Shown one piece after another: positions 43,121-52,538 of a DNA stretch of 64,000 nucleotides. The stretch lies in contig NZ_CP033073.1 of NCBI RefSeq assembly GCF_003675325.1, forward strand, positions 5,456,001 to 5,520,000, in the 5' to 3' direction. The notes below the pieces were generated by a model. That model made no database searches. It saw only the letters and a program-made list of their open reading frames with translations, and was not told where the DNA came from. This DNA comes from Streptomyces dangxiongensis. Its GTDB lineage: Bacteria; Actinomycetota; Actinomycetes; Streptomycetales; Streptomycetaceae. Each line of letters starts with the position of its first letter. Positions within the stretch are counted from its first letter, which is position 1. Position numbers and translations under genes: made by a program.

Positions 43121-43579
43121 ATGGCGATCCAGGTCGGAGACAAGGCGCCCGACTTCGAGCTGAAGGACAACCACGGCCGGACCGTGCGGCTCTCGGAGTT
43201 CCACGGCGAGAAGAACGTGGTCCTCCTCTTCTATCCCTTCGCCTTCACCGGCGTGTGCACCGGCGAGCTGTGCGAGCTGCGCGACAACCTGCCGCGGTTC
43301 TCGGACCGCGACACCACGCTGCTCGCCGTCTCCAACGACTCCATCCACACCCTGCGCGTCTTCGCCGAACAGGAGGGCTTCGAGTACCCCCTGCTGAGCG
43401 ACTTCTGGCCGCACGGCGAGGTCTCGCGCGCGTACGGCGTCCTCGACGAGGACAAGGGCTGCGCCGTTAGGGGCACTTTCATCATCGACAAGGAGGGCAT
43501 CGTGCGGTGGACCGTGGTCAACGGCCTGCCGGACGCCCGTGACCTGGGCGAATACGTCAAGGCACTCGACGCCCTCTGA
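43121..43579 (+). CDS. ahpE: AhpE-type 1-Cys peroxiredoxin
   Basis: 152 aa from ATG 43121 (GAAGGG upstream). The peroxidatic cysteine is in YPFAFTGVCTGELCEL (PxxxTxxC); a second Cys two turns away and one at GCAVRGTF are also present. The protein reduces H2O2, peroxynitrite or organic peroxides. It follows DUF3052, and a hairpin (43596-43618) lies after the stop. Confidence 0.92.
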   Translation: MAIQVGDKAPDFELKDNHGRTVRLSEFHGEKNVVLLFYPFAFTGVCTGELCELRDNLPRFSDRDTTLLAVSNDSIHTLRVFAEQEGFEYPLLSDFWPHGEVSRAYGVLDEDKGCAVRGTFIIDKEGIVRWTVVNGLPDARDLGEYVKALDAL

Positions 43580-43595
43580 GACGCCCGCTGAGCCG

Positions 43596-43618
43596 TCCGG
43601 CGGCCAGGAACCGCCGGA
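43596..43618 (+). terminator. Hairpin after the peroxiredoxin gene
   Basis: TCCGGCGG-CCAGGAA-CCGCCGGA, 8-bp perfect arms, starts 17 bp past the stop and is followed by TTCCCAT. It is a probable terminator before the ter genes. Confidence 0.6.
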
Positions 43619-43730
43619 TTCCCATGCTCATGGTCTGCGGGGGGCGGGAACCCGTCACTAGGATCGGCACGTTGATCCCATATCCGAAGAACGACGGGGC
43701 CCCCGCCCCCGAACACCACATGGAGGACCC

Positions 43731-44306
43731 GTGGGAGTCAGCCTCAGCAAGGGCGGCAACGTATCCCTGACGAAGGAGGCCCCGGGCCTGACCGCCGTCA
43801 TCGTCGGTCTGGGCTGGGACGTGCGCACCACGACCGGCACGGACTTCGACCTCGACGCCAGTGCGCTGCTGCTGAACAACTCCGGCAAGGTCGCGAGCGA
43901 CCAGCACTTCGTCTTCTTCAACAACCTCAAGAGCCCTGACGGGTCCGTCGAGCACACCGGCGACAACATCACCGGTGAGGGCGAGGGCGACGACGAACAG
44001 GTCAAGGTCGACCTGGCCGGCGTCCCGGCCGACGTCGAGAGGATCGTCTTCCCGGTGTCGATCTACGAGGCCGAGAACCGCCAGCAGTCCTTCGGCCAGG
44101 TCCGCAACGCCTTCATCCGCGTGGTGAACCAGGCCAACCAGCAGGAGATCGCCCGCTACGACCTCAGCGAGGACGCCTCCACCGAGACCGCCATGGTCTT
44201 CGGCGAGCTGTACCGGAACGGCGCGGAGTGGAAGTTCCGCGCCATCGGCCAGGGCTACGCCTCGGGTCTGCGCGGCATCGCCCAGGACTTCGGCGTCAAC
44301 GTCTGA
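43731..44306 (+). CDS. terD: TerD-family stress protein (first copy)
   Basis: 191 aa from GTG 43731 (GGAGG 5 nt upstream). Ca-binding TerD pattern: [90 protein letters not shown] and FGVNV at the end. TerD proteins bind calcium and are induced by tellurite, phage or redox stress; in Streptomyces they also affect development. The second copy, 97 bp downstream, is very similar, indicating tandem duplication. Confidence 0.94.
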   Translation: MGVSLSKGGNVSLTKEAPGLTAVIVGLGWDVRTTTGTDFDLDASALLLNNSGKVASDQHFVFFNNLKSPDGSVEHTGDNITGEGEGDDEQVKVDLAGVPADVERIVFPVSIYEAENRQQSFGQVRNAFIRVVNQANQQEIARYDLSEDASTETAMVFGELYRNGAEWKFRAIGQGYASGLRGIAQDFGVNV

Positions 44307-44402
44307 CACCGATCCGCTCCCGCCCCGGCGCCGCACCGTTCGACGGGCGGCGCCGGACGCGCAGCACAACCAGGCAGGCACCACCAGGGGAGGACCAGCA
44401 TC

Positions 44403-44981
44403 ATGGGCGTCACGCTCGCCAAGGGAGGCAACGTCTCCCTCTCCAAGGCCGCACCGAACCTCACCAACGTCTTGATCGGGCTCGGCTGGGACGCGCGGTC
44501 CACCACCGGTGCCCCCTTCGACCTGGACGCCAGCGCGCTGCTGTGCGACGGCACCAACCGGGTGCTCGGCGACGAGTACTTCGTGTTCTACAACCAGCTC
44601 ACGAGCCCTGAGGGCTCCGTCGAGCACACCGGGGACAACCTCACCGGTGAGGGCGAGGGCGACGACGAGTCGGTCCTGGTGGACCTCGGCAAGGTGCCGG
44701 CCCGGTGCGAGAAGATCGTCTTTCCGGTCTCCATCCACATGGCGGACGAGCGCGGCCAGACCTTCGGCCAGGTCTCCAACGCCTTCATCCGCGTCGTGAA
44801 CCAGGCCGACGGCCAGGAGCTGGCCCGCTACGACCTCAGCGAGGACGCCTCCACCGAGACCGCCATGATTTTCGGCGAGCTGTACCGGTACCAGGGCGAG
44901 TGGAAGTTCCGCGCCGTCGGACAGGGGTACGCGTCGGGCCTCCGGGGTATCGCTCTAGACTTCGGAGTCAACGTTTCGTAA
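44403..44981 (+). CDS. terD: TerD-family stress protein (second copy)
   Basis: 192 aa, closely similar to the preceding gene over its length (same [27 protein letters not shown] start and [20 protein letters not shown] core, FGVNVS end). GGGGAGGA is 8 nt upstream. The pair probably forms hetero-oligomers. A CCCAGAC/GTCTGGG hairpin at 45011-45027 separates it from the DUF475 gene but need not stop transcription. Confidence 0.94.
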   Translation: MGVTLAKGGNVSLSKAAPNLTNVLIGLGWDARSTTGAPFDLDASALLCDGTNRVLGDEYFVFYNQLTSPEGSVEHTGDNLTGEGEGDDESVLVDLGKVPARCEKIVFPVSIHMADERGQTFGQVSNAFIRVVNQADGQELARYDLSEDASTETAMIFGELYRYQGEWKFRAVGQGYASGLRGIALDFGVNVS

Positions 44982-45010
44982 AGCCGCGTACGGCATGGGG
45001 GAGGCCCTGC

Positions 45011-45027
45011 CCCAGACAGCGTCTGGG
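45011..45027 (+). terminator. Hairpin between terD and DUF475 genes
   Basis: CCCAGAC-AGC-GTCTGGG is a perfect 7-bp-arm hairpin in the 76-bp gap. It may attenuate readthrough from the two terD genes; partial termination is more likely than a full stop since the next gene is in the same functional group. Confidence 0.4.
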
Positions 45028-45057
45028 AGGAGCCCCCGACAGATGATGGGGTAGCCA

Positions 45058-46197
45058 GTGCTTCTGAAAACCTTCGGCTGGTCGTTCGCGATTACCGCGC
45101 TCGGTCTGGTCGCTGCGGTGTTCTACGGGGGGTGGACCGCCTTCGGCATCGTGGCGATCCTCGCCGTCCTGGAGATCTCGCTCTCCTTCGACAACGCGGT
45201 GGTCAACGCCGGCATCCTGAAGAAGATGAGTGCCTTCTGGCAGAAGATCTTCCTCACGGTCGGCGTTCTCATCGCGGTGTTCGGTATGCGGCTGGTGTTC
45301 CCCGTCGTCATCGTGGCGGTCACGGCCAAGATGGGCCCGCTCCAGGCCGTCGACCTCGCGCTCAACGACAAGGACCGCTACCAGCAGCTCGTCACCGACG
45401 CGCACCCGGCGATCGCCGCCTTCGGTGGCATGTTCCTGCTGATGATCTTCCTCGACTTCATCTTCGAGGACCGGGACATCCAGTGGCTGCGCTGGATCGA
45501 GCGGCCCCTGGCCAAGCTCGGCAAGGTCGACATGCTGGCGGTCTGCATCTCCCTCGTCGTCCTGCTGATCACCTCCTTCACCTTCGCCGCCCACGCCCAC
45601 CAGCACGGCGGCGCCCACGCCGACAAGGCCCAGACGGTCCTGATCGCCGGCATCGCGGGCCTGATCACCTACATGGTCGTCGGCGGCCTCTCCGGCTACT
45701 TCGAGGACAGGCTCGAGGAAGCGGAGGAGCGCGAGCACGAGGAGGAGGAAGAGGCCGCCCGCTCGGGCAAGCAGCGCTCGGCGGTCGTCCTGGCCGGCCA
45801 GGCCGCGTTCTTCATGTTCCTCTACCTCGAGGTCCTGGACGCGTCCTTCTCCTTCGACGGCGTCATCGGCGCCTTCGCCATCACCAACGACATCGTCCTG
45901 ATGGCCCTCGGCCTCGGCATCGGCGCGATGTACGTCCGGTCGCTGACCGTGTACCTGGTCCGCCAGGGCACCCTCGACGACTACGTCTACCTGGAGCACG
46001 GCGCCCACTACGCCATCGGCGCCCTGGCCATCATCCTCATGGTCACCATCCGGTACGAGATCAACGAGGTCATCACCGGCCTCGTCGGCGTCATCCTGAT
46101 CGCCTGGTCGTTCTGGTCCTCCGTCCGCCGCAACCGCGCGCTGGCCGCGGCCGGCGAGGGCACCGGCGACAAGGCCGAGGTCTCCTCCGGGGTGTGA
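45058..46197 (+). CDS. DUF475 (TerC-like) integral membrane protein
   Basis: 379 aa from GTG 45058. It has at least eight membrane helices and the paired acidic TerC motifs SLSFDNAVVNAGIL (near residue 42) and DASFSFDGVIGAFAI (near 263), separated by a His-rich loop (HAHQHGGAHADKAQ) and an acidic-basic linker rich in Glu. Proteins of this fold move or sense divalent metals and partner TerD in tellurite/metal stress. It follows the terD pair and leads the ter membrane complex. Confidence 0.92.
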   Translation: MLLKTFGWSFAITALGLVAAVFYGGWTAFGIVAILAVLEISLSFDNAVVNAGILKKMSAFWQKIFLTVGVLIAVFGMRLVFPVVIVAVTAKMGPLQAVDLALNDKDRYQQLVTDAHPAIAAFGGMFLLMIFLDFIFEDRDIQWLRWIERPLAKLGKVDMLAVCISLVVLLITSFTFAAHAHQHGGAHADKAQTVLIAGIAGLITYMVVGGLSGYFEDRLEEAEEREHEEEEEAARSGKQRSAVVLAGQAAFFMFLYLEVLDASFSFDGVIGAFAITNDIVLMALGLGIGAMYVRSLTVYLVRQGTLDDYVYLEHGAHYAIGALAIILMVTIRYEINEVITGLVGVILIAWSFWSSVRRNRALAAAGEGTGDKAEVSSGV

Positions 46198-46294
46198 CAC
46201 CCCCGCGGGTGAGGAACGCTCTGAGCGGGGCGGCCGACGCGGGTCGGCCGCCCCGACGGCGTCTGGACGAGCACGCGAGTACCTGGGGGCGGGA

Positions 46295-47029
46295 ATGGGT
46301 TTCTTCGACGGACTGCTGGGCGGGCGAACCGCCGACTTCGACTCGGGCAACGCGACCAACGCCATCGAGCTGACCAGACGGCACCAGGCGGTGTCCCTCA
46401 CCAAGCAGGACGCGGCCACCGGCCACCTGCGCGTCAACCTCACCTGGCGAATGCGCACCTCCGACTTCGACGGGAGCCGGCGCCCCAGCCTGCTGCGGCA
46501 CCCCTTCAAGGCACTGAAGCCCCCGGAGATCCTCGGCCACGGGCAGAGCATGGTCGACGTCGACCTCGACCTGGGCTGCCTGTACGAACTGGCCGACGGC
46601 ACCAAGGGCGTCGTCCAGCCCCTCGGCGGCTACCTCGGCGACGTCAACGCCCCGCCGTACATCAAACTCAGCGGCGACGACCGGTTCGGCTCGGGATCCG
46701 GCGAGACGATGTACGTCAATCTCGACCACCGGGACGCGCTCAAGCGGCTGCTGGTCTTCGTCTACATCTACGACCGGACGCCCGCCTTCGACCGCACCCA
46801 CGCGATCGTCACCCTCTACCCGAGCAACGGCCCCCGCATCGAGATAGGCCTGGACGAACGCCACCCCCAGGCCCGCTCCTGCGCCGTGGTCATGATCGAG
46901 AACGTGAAGGGCGAACTCGTCGTCCGCCGGGAGGTCAAGTTCGTCTACGGCTTCCAGGGCGAACTGGACCGCCTGTACGGCTGGGGACTGCAGTGGGGCC
47001 GGGGCTACAAGACCAAGGTCGACCGGTAG
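46295..47029 (+). CDS. TerD/TerA-like tellurium-resistance protein
   Basis: 244 aa from ATG 46295 with GGGCGGGA before it. The chain shows the TerD-domain scaffold (SLTKQDAATGHLRVNLTWRMR, LDLGCLYELADGTKGVVQPLGG, RLLVFVYIYDRTPAFDRTHAIVTLYPSNGPRIEIGLD) with an N-terminal addition MGFFDGLLGG and a distinctive tail. It is more diverged than the two terD copies and resembles TerA. It closes the four-gene rightward ter run. Confidence 0.86.
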   Translation: MGFFDGLLGGRTADFDSGNATNAIELTRRHQAVSLTKQDAATGHLRVNLTWRMRTSDFDGSRRPSLLRHPFKALKPPEILGHGQSMVDVDLDLGCLYELADGTKGVVQPLGGYLGDVNAPPYIKLSGDDRFGSGSGETMYVNLDHRDALKRLLVFVYIYDRTPAFDRTHAIVTLYPSNGPRIEIGLDERHPQARSCAVVMIENVKGELVVRREVKFVYGFQGELDRLYGWGLQWGRGYKTKVDR

Positions 47030-47061
47030 TCACCCCGGTGGCGGGCCCGTAGGCGCCGCCC

Positions 47062-47835
47062 CTACCGCCCGAGGAACTGCGGGCCCTGCGGCGGCAGCCG
47101 GAAGTGCGGGTCCAGCCCCACGGTCGCCGGCAGCGGAACCGGCATCGGCCGGGGGTGCGTCTGCGGAGCCGGCTGCGGGTAGCCGTACGCCTCCTGCGCC
47201 GGCACCACGGACGCCGGCAGCTCCGGGGGCAGCGGCCGGGACGCCGGCCCGGCGGGCGTCCACTCCTCCTGGGACTCCTCCGCCGTCCCCTCCGACTCGT
47301 CCACCGAGATCCCGAAGTCGGTGGCGAGCCCCTTCAGCCCGTTCGAGTAGCCCTCGCCCAGCGCGCGGAACTTCCACCCCTCCCCGCGCCGGTACAGCTC
47401 CCCGCAGATCAGCGCCGTCTCCGCACCGGTCTCCGGCTTGATGTCGAACCGGGCCAGCGGCTCCCCGTCGGCGGCCCCCGCGTCGTACAGCAGGATGCAC
47501 AGCGCCGGCACCCGGTCGAAGGGGACACCGTCGGCGGAGGCGACCAGCAGGATCCGGCCGACGCTCGGTTCGACACCGGGCAGGTCTGTCTGGATCGTGT
47601 CGGTCAGCCCCTCGGCGATCCGCTTCTTGCCCAGCCGCCACACCACCCCGGAGGGGTGCCGGGGCTGGTTGTAGAAGACGAAGTCCTCGTCGGAGCGCAC
47701 ACGGCCGTCGGGGCCCAGCAGCAGCGCCGAGGCGTCCACGTCCGGGACCTCCCGCCCCGGCGTCCAGCGCAGCACCGCGCGGACCGTGGTGGCCTCCAGC
47801 GGGACGTTCGACCCCTTCAGCATCGCGTGCGTCAT
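47062..47835 (-). CDS. TerD-family protein with Pro-rich C-terminal tail
   Basis: 257 aa, convergent with the preceding gene. TerD core residues 1-180 ([78 protein letters not shown]) followed by an acidic stretch ([13 protein letters not shown]) and a 70-residue Pro-rich tail. The tail may contact another protein of the complex. It is divergent from the HpcH/HpaI gene across 177 bp that hold both promoters. Confidence 0.88.
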   Translation of the reverse strand: MTHAMLKGSNVPLEATTVRAVLRWTPGREVPDVDASALLLGPDGRVRSDEDFVFYNQPRHPSGVVWRLGKKRIAEGLTDTIQTDLPGVEPSVGRILLVASADGVPFDRVPALCILLYDAGAADGEPLARFDIKPETGAETALICGELYRRGEGWKFRALGEGYSNGLKGLATDFGISVDESEGTAEESQEEWTPAGPASRPLPPELPASVVPAQEAYGYPQPAPQTHPRPMPVPLPATVGLDPHFRLPPQGPQFLGR

Positions 47836-48012
47836 GCGGTCATCCTGCCCTCTCGGTCCTGCTCACGACAATGCGGGGGGCCGAGGCGCCGACATGGGCG
47901 GGTTACCGGAAATTCATGCCCACCGGGAACTCCCGACATGGATCCCTACGTACTATTACCGGCCACCCTTTACCGAATCCTCAGACTCGGCTCGCACCCC
48001 AGAGGGAGTCTC

Positions 48013-49188
48013 ATGCGTCACTTCGGGCACATCGCCCCGGAGGTGCGTCAGCGCCTCTTCCACCGGGAGCCGTGCGCGTTCACCGCCGACTCCCCGGCCC
48101 GGCTGCTCTCCGCGGCCCTGGGCGCCACGCTGTACAGCCCGGCCACCCGGCCCCGGCTGGCCGACGACATCGTCAGACAGGCCGGCCACGGCGTGGTCTC
48201 GATGGTGCTCTGCCTGGAGGACTCGATCGGCGACGCGGACGTCGCGGCGGGCGAGGAGAACCTCGTCCGCCAGTTCGCCGCCCTCGCCGCCCATGCCGCC
48301 CGGCCCGGCGTGGAACTGCCCCTGCTGTTCATCCGGGTGCGCACCCCCGAACAGATCCCCGACCTCGCCCGGCGCCTCGGCCCGGCCGTGCGCCTGCTGT
48401 CCGGTTTCGTGCTGCCCAAGTTCACCGGGGAACGCGGCATCCCGTTCCTGGAGGCCCTGACCGTCGCCGAGGCCGCCGCCGGCCGGCGGCTCTTCGCCAT
48501 GCCGGTCCTGGAATCCCCCGAACTGCTCTACCTCGAGTCCCGCGTGGACACCCTGGAGGGCATATTCCGCGCGGTCGACAAGTACCGCGAGCGGGTGCTG
48601 GCCCTCCGCCTCGGCGTGACCGACTTCTGCTCCTCCTACGGCCTGCGCCGCGCCCCCGACATGACGGCCTACGACGTCCGGATCGTCGCCTCCGTGATCG
48701 CCGACGTCGTGAACATGCTCGGCCGCGCCGACGGCACCGGCTTCACCGTCACCGGCCCGGTCTGGGAGTACTTCCGCGTCTCCGAGCGCATGTTCAAGCC
48801 GCAGCTCCGGCAGAGCCCCTTCCTGGAGATGCAGGCCGTCGAGCTGCGCGAGAAGCTCATCGAACACGCCATGGACGGCCTGCTCCGCGAGATCTCCCTC
48901 GACCAGGCCAACGGTCTCCTCGGCAAGACCTGCATCCACCCCTCCCACGTCCTGCCCGTCCACGCGCTCTCCGTGGTCAGCCACGAGGAGTTCAGCGACG
49001 CCCGGGACATCCTGCGGCCCGAACGCGGCGGCGGGGGTGTCCTCAGGTCGGCCTACACGAACAAGATGAACGAGGTGAAGCCGCACCGCGCCTGGGCCGA
49101 GCGGACCCTGCTGCGCGCCGAGGTGTTCGGCGTCGCCAACGAGGACGTCGGCTTCGTGGAGCTGCTCGCCGCCGGCATACCCGGCTGA
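48013..49188 (+). CDS. HpcH/HpaI-lyase (citrate-lyase beta)-like enzyme of the ter module
   Basis: 391 aa from ATG 48013 with AGAGGGAG upstream. The TIM barrel is recognisable: MVLCLEDSIGDADV (acidic metal site), PLLFIRVRTPEQ, FVLPKFTGERG, MPVLESPELLYLES, LRLGVTDFCSSYGLRR and the LGKTCIHPSHVLPVHAL ending. Ter biosynthetic modules described by Anantharaman, Iyer and Aravind include such a lyase, phosphoribosyltransferases and a HAD phosphatase, predicted to make a nucleoside-like metabolite. It is the first gene of that set here, 27 bp before the PRTase fusion. Confidence 0.88.
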   Translation: MRHFGHIAPEVRQRLFHREPCAFTADSPARLLSAALGATLYSPATRPRLADDIVRQAGHGVVSMVLCLEDSIGDADVAAGEENLVRQFAALAAHAARPGVELPLLFIRVRTPEQIPDLARRLGPAVRLLSGFVLPKFTGERGIPFLEALTVAEAAAGRRLFAMPVLESPELLYLESRVDTLEGIFRAVDKYRERVLALRLGVTDFCSSYGLRRAPDMTAYDVRIVASVIADVVNMLGRADGTGFTVTGPVWEYFRVSERMFKPQLRQSPFLEMQAVELREKLIEHAMDGLLREISLDQANGLLGKTCIHPSHVLPVHALSVVSHEEFSDARDILRPERGGGGVLRSAYTNKMNEVKPHRAWAERTLLRAEVFGVANEDVGFVELLAAGIPG

Positions 49189-49215
49189 CCTTTCCCACCT
49201 CTCTCCAAGGAACGC

Positions 49216-51690
49216 ATGAAGAACGCAGTGAACGACGGGGTCTGGTCCGGTAGCTGGGTCGCCGAGCGACTCGGGGTCGGACTCACGGGCGACGACGGGC
49301 TGCCGGCCCTGCTCGGACTCGCCCTGCGCCGCAACCCCAAGCGGGCCCACCTGCTGGTCTCGAACGTCCTCGGCAAGCACGTCCCGCAGTCGCCGGCCGT
49401 GGTCTACGACCACGGGTTCCGGCTGGGCCGCCGGGTCGCCGGGCTGCTCGGCGGGACGGAGGCGGCCACCGCGGTCGTCCTCGGCTACGCGGAGACCGCG
49501 ACCGGGCTGGGCCACGCGGTGGCCGACGGCCTCGGTACGGCGCCGTACCTGCACTCCACGCGCCGGCCGGTGGCCGGCGTCGCCCGGGCCGGCGGCTTCG
49601 AGGAGTCGCACTCCCACGCCACGTCCCATCTGCTGCTCCCCGAGGATCCCGGGCTGCTGTCCGGCAGCGGGCCGCTGATTCTGGTGGACGACGAGTTCTC
49701 CACCGGGAACACGGTCCTGAACACCATCCGTGACCTGCATGAACGGTATCCGCGGCGGCGCTATGTGGTGGTCGCGCTGGTGGACATGCGCGCGCCCGAG
49801 GACACCGCCCGGATGGAACGGTTCGCCGCTGAGATCGGGGCGCGGGTGGACCTCGTCGCCGCCGCGTCCGGGACCGTGCGGCTGCCGGAGGGGGTGCTGG
49901 AGAAGGGCCAGGAACTGGTCGCGCGGTACACGTCCGCCGCCGACGCCCCGTCCGCGCCCGACGCCTCCCCCCGCACCCCGGGAGAAGCGCACCGGCCGGA
50001 GCGGGCCGCCCGGGTCGACCTGCACTGGCCCCCCGGCCTCCCCGACGGCGGCCGGCACGGCTTCACCCCCGCCCACCGCACCCGCCTCGACACCGCGCTG
50101 CCCGCCATGGCCACCCGACTGGCCGAGGCGCTGCCCGCCGGCGCCGGCCGCGTCCTCGTGCTCGGGTCCGAGGAGCTGATGTACACCCCGCTGCGCCTCG
50201 CCCGCGAGCTGGAACGGCTCCTGCCGGCCGACGTGCGGTTCTCCACCACCACCCGCTCGCCCGTGCTCGCGGTCGACGACCCCGGCTACGCCATCCGCAC
50301 CCGCCTCGTCTTCCCCGCCCACGACGACCCGGCCGACGGCCCCGGCGAGCGCTACGCCTACAACGTCGCCGGCGCCGGCTTCGACGCCGTCGTCGCCGTG
50401 GTCGACTCGGCCGCCGACACCCCCGCCCTGCACGCGCCCGACGGCCTCCTCGCCCGCCTCGCCGCGCACGTCCCGCACGTCCTGCTCGCGGTCGTCCCCT
50501 CCTACGTCCCGCACGCACCCGAAAGGCCGGCCATGCTGCCCGAGCCCCTCCGCGGCCCCGCATTCTCCTCGTACGCGCCCGAGGAGGTCGGCTGGCTGCT
50601 CCAGGACCTCTCCGACGTCACCCTGGAGGCGCCGACCGAGGAGCGCGAGGAGGCCATCCAGGGCGGCGGCGCGCACTACGCCGAGTCGCTGCCGGTGGAG
50701 TACCAGCCCAGCGAGCAGTACCAGCGGCTGTTCCACGCGGCCCTGGACGCCTCGGCCGCGCGGATCGCCCGGGCGGCCGGCGCCGTGACGGAACTGGTCC
50801 TGGCGGAGCGCTCGCCGCGCCCGGTGCTGGTCTCCCTCGCCCGCGCGGGCACCCCGGTCGGCATCCTCATGCGCCGCTGGGCGCGGTTCCGGCACGGCCT
50901 CGACCTGCCGCACTACGCCGTCTCCATCGTCCGGGGCCGGGGCATCGACGCCAACGCGCTGCGCTGGCTCGCCGCCCACCACGACCCCCGGGACGTCGTC
51001 TTCGTGGACGGCTGGACCGGCAAGGGCGCCATCACCCGCGAACTCGCCCAGGCCGTCGAGGAGTTCGAGGAGAAGGAGGGCATCACGGGCTTCGACCCGG
51101 AGATCGCCGTCCTCGCCGACCCCGGCGCCTGCGTACGCACCTACGGCACCCGCGAGGACTTCCTCATCCCCTCCGCCTGCCTCAACTCCACGGTGTCCGG
51201 CCTGGTCTCCCGCACCGTCCTGCGCGCCGACCTGGTCGGCCCGGACGACTTCCACGGCGCCAAGTTCTACCGTGAACTCGCCGGCTCCGACGTCTCCGGA
51301 GCCTTCCTCGACGCCGTCTCCGCCCGCTTCCCGGAGGTCGCCGGCTCGGTCGGCGCGGCGGCCGGGGAACTGATGGCCGAGGACCGCTCGCCCACCTGGG
51401 CGGGCTGGCGGGCCGTGGAGCACATCAGCGAGGAGTACGGCATCCAGGACGTGAACCTCGTCAAGCCCGGCGTCGGCGAGACCACCCGGGTGCTGCTGCG
51501 CCGGGTGCCGTGGAAGATCCTCGCGCGGGCCGGCGCCGGCGCCGACCTGGACCACGTCCGGCTGCTCGCCGGGCAGCGCGGGGTGCCGGTCGAGGAGGTC
51601 GACGGCCTGCCGTACACCTGCGTCGGGCTGATCCACCCCCAGTACACGCGCGGTGCCACGGGCGCCGACGGCCGGGCGGTGACCGCGTGA
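49216..51690 (+). CDS. Phosphoribosyltransferase-TRSP-StiP fusion protein of the ter module
   Basis: 824 aa. Three parts in order: a PRTase-like domain with PRPP motif LILVDDEFSTGNTVLNT (about 155-171); a TRSP-type domain in the middle (ELMYTPLRLARELERLLPADV); and a C-terminal StiP/PF11202-type domain (VLVSLARAGTPVGILMRRW, VDGWTGKGAITRELA, PSACLNSTVSGLVSRTVL). These are often separate genes in ter clusters, so the fusion is notable. The enzyme likely forms a ribosylated base-like product. Its stop overlaps the start of the HAD gene (TGATG). Confidence 0.87.
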   Translation: MKNAVNDGVWSGSWVAERLGVGLTGDDGLPALLGLALRRNPKRAHLLVSNVLGKHVPQSPAVVYDHGFRLGRRVAGLLGGTEAATAVVLGYAETATGLGHAVADGLGTAPYLHSTRRPVAGVARAGGFEESHSHATSHLLLPEDPGLLSGSGPLILVDDEFSTGNTVLNTIRDLHERYPRRRYVVVALVDMRAPEDTARMERFAAEIGARVDLVAAASGTVRLPEGVLEKGQELVARYTSAADAPSAPDASPRTPGEAHRPERAARVDLHWPPGLPDGGRHGFTPAHRTRLDTALPAMATRLAEALPAGAGRVLVLGSEELMYTPLRLARELERLLPADVRFSTTTRSPVLAVDDPGYAIRTRLVFPAHDDPADGPGERYAYNVAGAGFDAVVAVVDSAADTPALHAPDGLLARLAAHVPHVLLAVVPSYVPHAPERPAMLPEPLRGPAFSSYAPEEVGWLLQDLSDVTLEAPTEEREEAIQGGGAHYAESLPVEYQPSEQYQRLFHAALDASAARIARAAGAVTELVLAERSPRPVLVSLARAGTPVGILMRRWARFRHGLDLPHYAVSIVRGRGIDANALRWLAAHHDPRDVVFVDGWTGKGAITRELAQAVEEFEEKEGITGFDPEIAVLADPGACVRTYGTREDFLIPSACLNSTVSGLVSRTVLRADLVGPDDFHGAKFYRELAGSDVSGAFLDAVSARFPEVAGSVGAAAGELMAEDRSPTWAGWRAVEHISEEYGIQDVNLVKPGVGETTRVLLRRVPWKILARAGAGADLDHVRLLAGQRGVPVEEVDGLPYTCVGLIHPQYTRGATGADGRAVTA

Positions 51691-52538
51691 TGCCGGTGCT
51701 GGTGGCGAGCGACCTCGACCGTACGCTGATCTACTCCGCCGCGGCCCTCGCGCTGACCATGCCGGACGCTCGGGCACCCCGACTGCTGTGCGTGGAGGTG
51801 CACGAGGCGCGACCGCTGTCCTACCTGACGGAGACCGCGGCCCGGCTGCTGACCGACCTCGGCGACGCGGCCGTCTTCGTGCCGACCACGACCCGGACGC
51901 GCAAGCAGTACCAGCGCATCAACCTGCCCGGGCCACCGCCGAAGTACGCGATCTGCGCCAACGGCGGCCACCTCCTGGTCGACGGGGTCACCGACGCCGG
52001 CTGGCACGCGGCCGTGCAGGCGCGGCTCGCCGACGAGTGCGCACCGCTGGAGGAGATCCGCGAGCACCTGCTGAGGTCCGCCGACCCGGTCTGGGTGCGC
52101 AGGCAGCGGGTCGCCGAGGACCTGTTCGCCTACCTCGTGGTCGAGCGCGAGCTGCTGCCCGAGGAGTGGGTCAAGGAGCTGGCGGTGTGGGCGGAGGACC
52201 GGGGCTGGACCGTCTCGCTCCAGGGCCGCAAGATCTACGCCGTGCCGAAGCCGCTCACCAAGAGCGCGGCCGTCCGTGAGGTCGCCCGCCGCACCGGCGC
52301 GGAGCTGACGCTGGCGGCGGGGGACTCGCTGCTCGACGCGGACCTGCTGCTGGCCGCCGACCGGGGCTGGCGCCCCGGCCACGGCGAATTGGCCGACATC
52401 ACGTGGAGCGCGCCGCACGTCAGCGCGCTGCCGGAGCGGGGAGTGCTGGCCGGGGAGCGCATCCTGCGGGAGTTCCTGGCGGCGGCGGGGGCGGCGGGGG
52501 CCGTGCACGGGTCAACGACGGTTGGCCAACACCTGTAG
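51690..52538 (+). CDS. HAD-family phosphatase (Cof-like) of the ter module
   Basis: 282 aa from ATG 51690. HAD motif I is ASDLDRTLIYS (8-18); motif II T in FVPTTTRTRKQY; motif III Lys in KPLTKSAAVREVA; motif IV GDSLLDADLLLAADRG. It should dephosphorylate the product of the preceding enzymes. The stop codon lies inside unit 2 of a 14-bp tandem array, so the last five codons are array DNA, suggesting the array has grown into or eroded the gene end. Confidence 0.9.
   Translation: MPVLVASDLDRTLIYSAAALALTMPDARAPRLLCVEVHEARPLSYLTETAARLLTDLGDAAVFVPTTTRTRKQYQRINLPGPPPKYAICANGGHLLVDGVTDAGWHAAVQARLADECAPLEEIREHLLRSADPVWVRRQRVAEDLFAYLVVERELLPEEWVKELAVWAEDRGWTVSLQGRKIYAVPKPLTKSAAVREVARRTGAELTLAAGDSLLDADLLLAADRGWRPGHGELADITWSAPHVSALPERGVLAGERILREFLAAAGAAGAVHGSTTVGQHL

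Noticed and set aside
47956..51777. A 1273-aa open frame on the minus strand across the ter lyase and PRTase genes
   Set aside because: It is a GC-rich antisense shadow of the HpcH/HpaI and PRTase fusion genes, with low-complexity Gly/Arg/Val composition and no family motif.
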